This document shows, piece by piece, positions 1-12,000 of a stretch of DNA of 64,000 bases (position 1 is its first letter; each line of letters begins with the position of its first letter). Under the pieces are notes generated by a model. The model was not told the DNA's origin. It ran no database searches and saw only the letters and a list, made by a program, of their open reading frames with translations. The stretch spans positions 113,384 to 177,383 of the forward strand of contig JAHRWA010000020.1 of assembly GCA_019090455.1 (NCBI GenBank), in the 5' to 3' direction. A program made the translations under genes and the position numbers. The stretch comes from Pseudomonadales bacterium (lineage in GTDB: Bacteria > Pseudomonadota > Gammaproteobacteria > Pseudomonadales > DC-out160).

Positions 1-3000
1 ATTCAATGACCTTACGTATCGATTGCGGATCACAAGCCTCACCACCGAACAGAAGATAATCCAAATCTTCAAACACAGCGGGCATCTCCTGCGCATACAA
101 ATTGAATAATGCCGTAGTGAGAAACAGTACTGATATCTCATGGTGTATTATGGTTTCGTAAAACAAACGAGTGGATAACAACTCCTCTTTGCTAATCCCA
201 ATCAAGGTGCAACCATTTAACAAAGCTCCCCAAATTTCCATTGTTGCCGCATCAAAGGAAACATTAGCGGCGAGTGCCACGCGTTGTTTTGGCGAGAAAT
301 CAACATAATCGGAGTGCAACGCGAGCCGAATGACGCCTCGATGAGGGATGCAAACGCCTTTGGGGGTTCCGGTTGAACCTGAGGTGTAAATCACATTCGC
401 GAGTGATTCCCCTCCCGGCACCCGCTGCACGATTAAATCCACATTAGATTGCGCAGCGATAAGATCCGCTTTTCTGTCTAGGCATAAAAGTTGATGAGTA
501 TCACTAACCTCTGAAAGATCCGATTCCTTTAGACAACGCTCGTTACTAATAGCGACAGGGCCAGACGCCGAAGAAGGCGTAGCGCGAGCGATGTCTTGTA
601 ACATAAACTCGATTCGGTCACGGGGATAACCGGGGTCTATGGGCACATAAGCTGCACCCACTTTCAATACCGCTAACATAGCAACGATCATTTCTTCGCA
701 GCGGTCTAAACATAAGGCAATCAAATCCCCCTGTTTAACACCACTAGCGACCAAATAGTGGCTCAGCTGATTGGCTTTTTGATTTAGCTGAAGATAGGTT
801 AATTGTGAAGAGGTTAATTGCGTACGGGTTAATTCCGTAGAGGTTAATTGAGAGCCGCCAAACACCGTCGCCACACTGTTTGGCGCACGTGACACTTGCT
901 CAGCAAACACATCTTGTATTAACGCACTCTGATCAAATTCCCATTTATTCTCATTCCAGTCGAAAACGCATTGCTGTGTTTCCTCTGGACTTAACAAGGG
1001 AAGCCTCTCGATAGGTAACTGAGGGTTATCGGCAATCGCTGTCATCATCTGCACTAAATGACCCAGGGCACGTTCTATTGCAGCGGGTTGAAAAACAAAA
1101 CTATCAAATGAAAAACGAAGTACGAAATCCTCTCCCGGTAACGCGATTAACGTGAGCGGGAAATTCGTTTGTTGGAAGCTCGCTATATCTCCCACTCCCA
1201 GTGACTCTTGATACGCTTTTAATGCGGAATCCACGGGGTAGTTTTCGAAAACCAAAATACTGTTAAATAAAGGTGATTTACTGGGTACATCACTCCACCG
1301 CTGAATATCCACCAATGAAGATGATTCATAGTTCTTCAACGGTAATTGTGTTTGTTGTGTCGCCTGACACCAGGACACAAAGCTCTGCTCTTCAACAACC
1401 TGCAATCTCATGGGTAGTGTGTTGATAAACAGACCCACCATGCTCTCGATTCCTGGTACCTCTGCGGGACGCCCAGAAACGGTGGTGCCAAAACACACAT
1501 CCGATTCACCGCTATAACGACTTAATAGGATGCCCCAAAACCCTTGTAATATTTGATTGAGTGTTAAATGATTTTGCTTTGCCATTTTTTCTAAAGAACG
1601 AAGCAAAGCGGGATCAAGAATACACTGTCTCTCTTGATAGGCCGCCTGCCCCCCTGAACTGTCTTTTTGATATTGAGCCACTTCGGCTATTGAATTATTG
1701 ATAATTAATGGCGTCGGAGCAGTGAAGCCTAGTAGGTAATCTTTCCAAAACAATTCGGCCTCATCTCCATCATTGGATTCTAGCCATTCGATATACTTTT
1801 CGTATTTGGGTGCAATCGCTAATCCAGGAAAAACGTCGGGGGGCTGATGGGTTTTCTGGTCCGGATTTCTCTGGTCCTCGATTTTGACATCACAGAGTTT
1901 TTCGTAGACTGCAAAAAGCTCACCAAAAACCAGCGGCATTGACCAGCCATCCAGGAGGATATGATGAAAACTCCATATAAACTGATATCGCCCACTGGGT
2001 AATTTAATTAACACCAAACGACTGATGCTGGATATGGAAAAATCAAAACCGGTATTTCTATCGTCTTCTAAAAATTGTTGCAGTCGTTGATCCACTTTCG
2101 CCTCTGCAAGACCTTCGCCTGAGGAGGACCAATCTAATGCTACAAACGGCAGCGAGATACTTTGCCTTACCATTTGTAACGGACGGGCGACTTCTTGCCA
2201 AAGACAACTGGAACGTAATATAGGATGGCGCTGATAAATAATTTCCCATGCTTTCACAAAGGACTTGGCGTCCAAATGAGATCCAAGATCGACACTCACC
2301 TGATCGAAGTAAACCCACGAATCCGGTTCCATAAGACTATGAAACAACATCCCTTCTTGTACCGGCGACAGAGGATATATATTTTCTACATCCCTAATCT
2401 CGCCCACCACCGCATCTAGGGTGACCTGATCCAGCTGGGCCAAAGGGAAATCCGACGGAGTGTAACCGCCGTGTTTGAGTTGGCCATCACTACTATTACT
2501 ACCATCGCTAACCTCACAACAGTGATCAATAATAGTCTTGAGATTATCAACAAACTGATTCGCTAGAGTATCGATGGTGCCGGCATCGTGAATGGCATTG
2601 CAATACCGCCAGTTCATTTGTAAACAGCCGTCCAATACCCGACCACTGACTTCTAATAGATAATGTCGCGGACCCTGTGGCGAGATTTCAGCGCCTGATG
2701 ACTCCATCGCAAGTTGAATTAACGGTTCAGTAGCAATCGTATTGGAATTATTTTCTAACACACTATCGAGTTGCCCCAAGTAATTAAAACTAATTTGTGC
2801 TTGCGGCTGTTGTCTTAGCTTCAATCGAGTTTGATCATCGGTGCTTCGGTATTTCAACAATCCGTACGACAAACCTTTTTTGGGGACAATATGTAAATAT
2901 TCCTTTGTCTGTTTTATCTGTTTGGCTAAACCCGACTGCTTTTCAGTTGATGGATCGAGAGTTAATGAATCGAGAGTTAATGGATCGACAGATAAAGAAA

Positions 3001-6000
3001 CAGGAAAAATACTGGTAAACCACCCTACGGTTCTAGACACATCCACAGTGTCTGAGATTTCTTCTCGACCATGACCCTCTAGATCAACCAACACAGTATC
3101 GGCATCCGCCCACGGTCCTAACGTCATCCCCAGAGCCGTCAACAAAAGGTCATTGATCTCAGTGCGATACGCTCCACCTGCCTGAGTCAATAGCTGAGTG
3201 GTATCCTCCTCGTTCAAACGAATATCGATGGACTCCACCTGCGCAACGGTATTCTCACCGTCACGATCAACGGGCAATAATGTATTGTCACTTTGCTCAG
3301 TCAACCAATAGGCTTCATCATTGATAACATCAGAACCATGACTGTAATCTTCCAATGCCATCATCCATTGCAACCAAGAACTCGTCTTATCACCTAAATC
3401 TACATGAATTAGATTCACATGATCCGAACCCACATACCTCAAATCCACATGATCTGAATCAACCAAATCTGGAGTATCTCCGTGAGACGGTGTTAACAGC
3501 TGTTCCAAAGCTGTCTGTAAATCTTCTAGTAATATTCGCCACGAGAACACATCCACAACCAAATGATGGGCGACGGCAAGAAGTCGGTTTCTCTCTCCAC
3601 TGGGCGTATTAATAAAAACAAACCTGACCAACGGCCCCGTAGCCAACACCAAACTCGATTGTGCTGTATTGCAAGCGGAGGTCAACGCCTCCTCAAAACC
3701 GGCTTCGGCTACCGTACTCAGATCTCGTATTGAAAATACCGCATCCCTTTGCTCATCAGTCCACTCGTCAAAACACATCTCCCGTTGTTGTGTTTCGCCT
3801 GCATCATCCGATTTTGAGTCACGCTGTACCGAAGGTCGTTTAAACGTAGCCCGTAAACTATCATGCTGGCTTAAAATGGCGTATACCGCTATCTGAATTG
3901 TCGTTGATGAAATAGTCTCAGCAGTGGAAAGTAACACCGACTGATTGTAGTGTTTCACCTCATCCTGTGAATCATTGTATTGATCGAGATAAAAACGCTG
4001 TACTGGACTCAATTTTGCTTTACCAATCACCGACCCTTGATCAGCGCAATTTGCTGCACTCAGTTCGGTGGCCACAGCCGCCAACTCAGCGATGGTTTGA
4101 TACTCGAAAATCTGTTTTGCTGTCAGTTGTAACCCCGCCGTCTTAGCCCGACTCATTATTTGAATACTGAGAATGGAGTCGCCTCCCAGTTCGAAAAAAT
4201 TATCCGTGACGCTAATCGCATCGTTATTCAACACTTGCGTCCAGATGTCTGTAAGAGACTGCTCTTTGTCATTACGCGCAACCACAAAGGTTTCCGCTGC
4301 GATCTCTTTATTCGGTAACGGCAGCGCCGGCACATCTAACTTACCATTCGCCGTCAACGGTAAAACATCTAATAGGACCATTGCCGATGGCACCATATAA
4401 CTGGGTAAACTCTTTTTGAGACCCGCGTTGATCATCTCAATATTTAGCGTTTTATTGGGCGACTGTTCTTCAGATAAGCTCTCAGATAAAGCCCCCACCG
4501 ACAAATAGGCCACTAATCGTTTTTGTCCCGGCTCATCTTCACGCACCAACACAACCGCATCATGAACGCCGTCAAATTCACGCAGCGCAACAGCGATTTC
4601 AGCCAACTCGATTCGGAATCCTCTTAACTTCACTTGATCATCAATACGCCCAAGGATTTCAATGGCACCATCATCACGATAGCGCCCCAAATCACCGGTC
4701 AAATAGAGACGACCCGTTTCTCCACTCTGTGTCTTGTTAGCTCTTTTCCTCGTAGCAAAGGGATCGGGAATAAACTGCGCCGTCGTTTTTTCTAACTGAT
4801 TCAGATAACCCAAAGCCAAACCGTCCCCGCCACACACGATTTCCCCCGCGACTCCAGGGGGCACAGGGTGCCCTGCAGTATCCAGAATATAAGCCGTGGA
4901 ATTGGAAATGGGATAGCCGATAGGGATAGTCACCGCACCTTCAGGCACTTCCTCTACCTTAAACCAAGTGGAATAAACCGTGTTCTCAGTTGGGCCGTAC
5001 ACATGAATTAAGTTCTCGGGGGGGCTCTCTTTTAAAATACGTCTGACCCGCTGCGGGTCTACCGCCTCACCACCAAACAACATGGTTTTTAAGCGCCCAA
5101 ACAAGGCAACATGATGCAATGAAAATGCGTTTAATAATGCCGTGGTGAAAAACAAGGTATTCACCTGGGTTCTATCGACCTTCGCTATAAAATCATCTGG
5201 CGATAACATTTCATCTTTTGAAAACCCCACCACACAAGCGCCGTTACACAAGGCTCCCCAGACCTCAAATGTGGATGCATCAAATGAAGTATTAGAGCAA
5301 TGTCCTATTCGATCCTCAAAATCGATATCGATATAATTAGTGTTTCGCACCAATCTCACGACGCCCCGATGAGGAACGCAGATGCCTTTAGGCTTCCCCG
5401 TGGAACCAGAGGTATAAACGATATAGGCCAGTCGTTCTGATGATTTCTTTTGAACGGAGCTGGCTATATTGCTGGCTAGACCGAAAGTAGGCATGAGCTG
5501 AATTGCCTTCTCATCCACATCAGCATCAATCAACACCATCTGTTGCTGTTCCGGTTGATAGCTTTCAATACGCGACTTCATATCCGAGCGGGTGATTAAC
5601 AGTGATGCCTTTGCATCTTTCAGCATGTAGGTAATTCGATCGTCGGGATAACTGGGGTCTAATGCCAGGTATCCCCCACCGACTTTCAACATGGCCAACT
5701 CCGCCACTATCGTCTGCCAAGATCGCTCTAGCATGATAGCCACAACAGAATCTTCGCCTATCCCAAAGGTGACAAGATAATGTGCTAACTGATTGGCTCG
5801 CGCATTTAACTCGCCATAGCTAAGTACCACTTCATCAAAAACAACCGCTTGTCTATCCGGGTTTTGCGCGACTTGGTCTTCGAATAACTCATGAATACAA
5901 CGATGGGCGGGATACTCTGTCTGGGTGTTATTCCAGTTAATGAGGATTTGTTTTTTCTCAGACGACGTCAGCCACTCTAATTCATCCACACCAACCGCTA

Positions 6001-9000
6001 GCCCCTGACTCATACTTTGCAGCAAGACTTCAAGGTGTCCCAACATCCCGGCAATGGTGCTGCTGTCGAATAGACTCGTGTCGTAGGACAATTTTAGTTT
6101 TAATTCGGCTCCGGGCTCAACGATAACAGTCAAGGGATAATTGGTATGCTCAACGCTCTGCACATCCTCCACGGCCAACAGCAACGTTTTATCCTGAAGA
6201 ACCTGCTCAACAGGATAGTTTTCAAAAACTAGAATACTCTCAAACAAAGGTTGGTCGCCGGGTACTTCAGATACATGATGAATATCAACCAGAGGAGTGG
6301 ATTCAAATCGTCGACTTTCGATTTGCATGTTTTGCATGGTTTGCAACAACGTGATCAACGGTTGATTTTTTTCAATCCGTAATCGTAGGGGCAGCGTGTT
6401 AATAAACAAGCCCACAATATTTTCCACATCATTTAACTCAGCTGGCCGTCCCGATACGGTGGTACCAAACACCACATCTTGTTCGCCACTATAGCGAGAC
6501 AGCAATAAGCCCCACGCTCCCTGCAACAGCGTATTAAAGGTGAGATGTTGATTTTTAGCGAGTGCTTGTAAACTCGCTGTCGTGGTGGTGCTGAGTGACA
6601 GTTCCCGCTCTTGGTAAACCGATAGTTCTTGCTCTTGATATACCGACATCTTCGATTGTTGTTCTGTCTTCCCTACCCTCTCTGCGTTCTTTTTTACCGT
6701 AATGAGAGTGGGTGCATTAAAACCCGCTAGATAGGACTGCCAAAACTGAGCGGCTTCAGACGCATCGTTTCGACTCAACCAGGCTATGAATTGATGATAT
6801 TTTGGCGGCGATGGCAATCGCGGTATATTGCCTTTCACTAATTCAGAATAGCTAACAAACAGCTCTCGCATCACAATAGGCAGGGACCAGCCATCCAGAA
6901 TAATATGATGAAAACTCCAAACTAATCGAGTCTGATTGTGACTGAATTTAATCAGCGTTAATCGGTTCAAGCCTGGCTTAGAAAACTCAAACCCTTTCTT
7001 CGTGTCGCCTTCCAGAAACCGAGCCAACTGAATGGCTTTTTCTGCTTCACTCAAATGACAAAGATCCACAACTTCAATCTTTACTGCCAAATCGGAGTAG
7101 ACCACTTGCAAGGGCCGAGAAAGCCCTTCCCAAATAAACGCACTACGCAGCACTGCATGACGACGAATGATACTATTCCAAGCTTGTTCAAAACGTAAAT
7201 GATCAACCTCCCCATGCAGTGCAACGGTCAATTGCTCCACGTATACCCCGGCATCTACGTCGTCTAACGCCTCCTCGTAAAGCCCATGAAAAAGCATACC
7301 TTGCTGCATAGGGCTCAGTGGATATACGTTCTCAATTGCGGCTGTCTGGCCAAATTGCTGATCAATTGTTTCTTGTGTTAATTCAGCCAATGGAAAGTCT
7401 GAAGGTGTATAACCAAAATATCGTGTATCAATACAATGCTCAATAATCTCAGTTAACAACGTGATATAGCGACTAGCAACCGTCTCGATGCTCTGCACAT
7501 TGAAACGCTCATTGCTAAAGGTCCATTCCAGTTGTAACTGCCCCTCTAGAATATGCCCATTGATATCAAGCCCATGCATTCTCTTTGTTGTGCTCGCTTG
7601 ATCACCGCCGCGATCTGCTGTCGTTAGAGAAAATAGAGAACTATTTTCCTTTATCGAATCGAATTGCCCTAGATAATTAAAAGCCACTTCCACCTTTGAC
7701 AGCACGGCCAGCTTATTCTGCACTGCGGCATCTTGATTCCATAATCGATGCATCCCGAACCCAAAACCGTGATTGGGGACTCGACGGAGTTGCTCTTTAA
7801 TCGACTTGATTTGTGCTTCTAGTGAGGCTTGTTCTCCTTTATCTGAAACAGGTAGAGATATGCCCACAGGATAGAGGGAAGTAAACCACCCTACTGTGCG
7901 AGAGAGATCAATCCCCTTGGAGTCCAAGTCGCGTGTATCCGTCTCGCGCCCATGCCCTTCGAGATTAATCAGTGCCTGTGAAAACCCAGTCCACCGGCTC
8001 AAAGTCTGCATCAGTGCCGTGAGCAAGATATCGTTAATATCCGTATTGTAAGCCGAGTTCACCTCACGCAATAATGATTGGGTCAACTGGGGATCTAATG
8101 CAACAACGACTTTTTTCTCCTGCGCTACGCAATTTTTTATTGATATATGGTTTATTGCAGTACCCTTTATTTCAGTACCTTTTATTTCAGTAATGTGACC
8201 CCTAGAAAAATTCGCTGGCAGTGCAAAGGTTGAGTCATTTAAAGAAAGCGTATCCGACAACTCCAGCCAATAACTCAGGTCAACGTCAAATCCCCCGGAA
8301 TCAAAATGCGCTTTATTCGTCGCTGTCCATTGTCGAAAGGAAGTGGTCTTCTCACCCAACATCGTCGCAGGCGTTTGCGATGAATGACAAGCTTGATTAA
8401 AGTCCTCCAATAATATGCGCCAAGAAACGCCATCCACAACCAAATGATGTATCACCCAATGGAGTAAGCGTTCTCCATTGGGCATTTGGATTGACACCGC
8501 CTTTAATAATGGTCCTGTTTCCAAACATAAACTGGCTTGGTTCTGACGAAGAACATCTGCTAAGGCACTTTCTTCCGTTAGGATCACGGTAGAGAATAAC
8601 GCTTCAGGCTTAGCGCCATAGCGTTGGTGCCAAGACGAGTTTCGGTGTTCAAACTGCATTCGCAGACCGTCGTGCTGATCGACAATACGGCTCAGAGCAT
8701 ATTCTATTGTTTTATTGCTAAGCTCTCGGCCTAACTTCAATAACACGGCTTGGTTATAGTAGTGGGGTTGCTCTTGCTGTTGACTGAAAAACCACTGTTG
8801 AATAGGACTTATTAACGCCTCACCTTCTAACCTGCCTTGCTCTGCTAACACCGGATGATCAACTTCCGAGGCAGCCCCCGCCAACTCTGCAATGGTTTGG
8901 TTTTCAAATAACTGCTTTACTGTAAGGCGTATCCCCGCCTTCTTTGCCCGACTGATAATTTGAATACTCAGAATGGAATCGCCACCCATTTCAAAAAAGT

Positions 9001-12000
9001 TATCGTGTAGACCTACGTTCTTAATATGTAGTACATCTTTCCAGATATTAGTTAAGACCCGTTCTCTCTCTGTGCTCGGTAAGGCTGATTTTGTTTCAGA
9101 GTCAATTTCGATGGGTAGTTTAAGCAACGCCACACGATCAATTTTTCCATTGCGGGTCAGAGGCAAGGAGTCCATCAACATGATGACAGACGGTATCATG
9201 TAATGGGGCAATCGCTTTTTCAAATTCGATCGTAATGTTTTTCCCTCAAGATCGTCCGCGACGAAATAAGCCGCCAAACGTTTAATGCCCGGTTCATCTT
9301 CGCGTACAACAACCGCAACTTCTCGCACGCCCTCGATCTGAACAATGGCCTCCTCTATTTCAGCCAGCTCAATTCGATACCCCCGAACCTTCACCTGCTG
9401 ATCCTTGCGGCCTAAATACTCAATGACACCATCAGCCCGATAACGCGCTAAATCACCTGTTTTATAGAGGCGTTCGCTAGACTCATCCCCCGCTAGCGCA
9501 AAAGGATTGGGAATAAAAACACCCTCGTTAAGATTCGAGTCAAGGTAACCTTTAGACAAACCGTCACCAGAGCTACATAGCTCGCCCACCATTCCCACCG
9601 GTACGGGCTGCAAATTCTGATCAAGAATATAAATCGTGGTATTAGCAATAGGACGCCCAATGGGAACTCGCCCTTGCACCTGCTGGCTCTGTGTCATGGG
9701 ATAGCAGGAAGTAAAAGTGGTGTTCTCTGTCGGCCCGTATCCGTTCACCAAACAAAGGCCCTGGACTTCATCCAGCACCTTGCGCACCCATTTCGGCGAT
9801 AAGACATCGCCCCCAACCAATAAGGTTTTCAGCGGATGAAAACACTCTATTTTGTATTCGGCAATAACGTGAAACAAGGCTGCCGTTAGCCATAGTGAAT
9901 TGATGGATTCTGTTTTTATCAAATCATTTAATGCATCTACCGTCATCTCACCCGCTGGAGCCACCACTAAGGTGCCACCGTTTAACAGGGGTGCCCAAAT
10001 TTCCAAGGTTGAGGCATCAAAGACAATGGGAGCGTACTGCATAAAAACAGTCGTCTCATCCATCGTCATAAAGTTGTTATTTTTTACCAGCCGGGTCACA
10101 TTGCGATGGCTGACTTCAATACCTTTCGGTTTTCCCGTGGAACCAGAGGTGAACATGACATAGGCCGATTGAGCGCCATCAATATCACTCCACATTCTTT
10201 TTGAATCTATTGCCGAATCGGTTTCCGCCTTATTAACCCACTCTTTGATTTGGCTGCTGGTAACAATATCCATCGGCTTAACAGGCAGGTGATGCACTAG
10301 TGAAGAGTCCACCACTACTAATTTTAAATTTGCACTATCGATAAGGGTCTGCAATCGCGCTTCAGGGTAATTCCAATCGAGGGGTACATAAGCCGCCCCC
10401 ACTTTCAAAATACCCAGCAAGGATGTCATCATATGGAGTGAGCGCTCTACGCAGAGCCCCACACGATCACCCGGCAACACACCACGAGCAAGGAGTATCT
10501 GAGCTACCTTGTTCGCACGCTGATTCAATTCTCCATAGGTTAACGCTTGCCGTTCGCCACTTTGGGACTGATGCACAACAGCGATATTGTCTAGACGGCT
10601 CTCTACTTGTAATTCAAAGTAGTGAACGATACTGGCGTCACGATCATAATCTGTTTTTAGTTGAGTCTGGGTTTGGGTTTGATTCCACTCGACTAATATC
10701 TGTTGACGTTCATTCTCCTGCATTAAATTAAGAGTCGAAATTTTCTCCGCCGGGTTTTGTAAAATAGCCTTCAATAGAGATCTAAAGTGATTGGCGATTC
10801 TAGCGATGGTCGCTTCGGAAAATAAATCCGTATTGTATTCCCACTCGCCCTTTAGCTGACCTTGATCTTCTTTTAGATTCAAGGATAAATCGAATTTAGA
10901 CGACGCGGTCTCGGCGGGTAGAGTTTCGATGGTAATCCCAGGTAACTCCAAAGACTGACCAGGATGGGTGTTGGTCAAGCTAAACAGTGTTTGAAATAAA
11001 GGCGAATGGCTCATGACTCGCGACACATTCAGCTCATCCACCAGACGTTCAAAAGGCAATTCTTGATGGCTATACGCTTGTAGAGTAGTATTTTTGACTT
11101 GCTGCAATAAGGTTTCAAAGCTTGGGTCATCTGACATATCCAAGCGCATCGCGAGGGAATTCACAAAGCACCCGATCAAGGGTTCTAACTCAGCTCGCGT
11201 CCGATTGGCAATCGGTGTTCCCACACAAAAATCATCCTGGCGAGAGTACCGGTGCATTAGCACCCCGAATGCAGCCAGCAATGTGGTATAGAGAGTCACG
11301 CCTTTGCGTCGACTCAAATCATGCAATCCCGCCGCAATCGATGAATCATAGTGCGCAGGCAAATGCGCGCCCCGTGTCCCCAGCTTAGGAGGGCGAATAA
11401 AATCAGTGGGGATTTCCAATACCGGCACATCAGCGAGTTGATGCCGCCAATAGGCTAATTGCTTTTCTAGGATATCGCCTTGCAACCAACTGCGTTGCCA
11501 ATGCGCAAAGTCGAGATATTGAATCGGCAGCTCAGGTAAGGCATCGGGCTGTTGCAACACCAGGGATTGATAAAGATGCCCCACCTCCTTCACCAGTACG
11601 CCGAGAGACCAGCCGTCTGAGACAATGTGATGCATCGTCACTAACAACACATGCTGAGTATCATTCAACTTTAAGAGTTGCGTTCTCATTAAAGGGCATT
11701 GTGCTAAATCAAAGGGTAATTGCGCCTCCAGAGCAATGGCATTGTCTAATTCTTGCTGTTGCGCTTTCTCGGAAAGATCTGACAATTCGGTTATGGGTAA
11801 TTGCCAATCCTCTGGAGAATGGATAATTTGTTGCGCCTTACCGTCGAGGGTAACGAAGGAAGTGCGCAGCGCCTCGTGACGCTCAACGATGCTCGCAAAA
11901 ACACACCTCAATGCCTCCACGTCAAGATGGCCATCTAATCTTAAAGCCGCAGAGATGTTATACGATGCACTATCGGATTCGAACTGATCCAAAAACCAGA

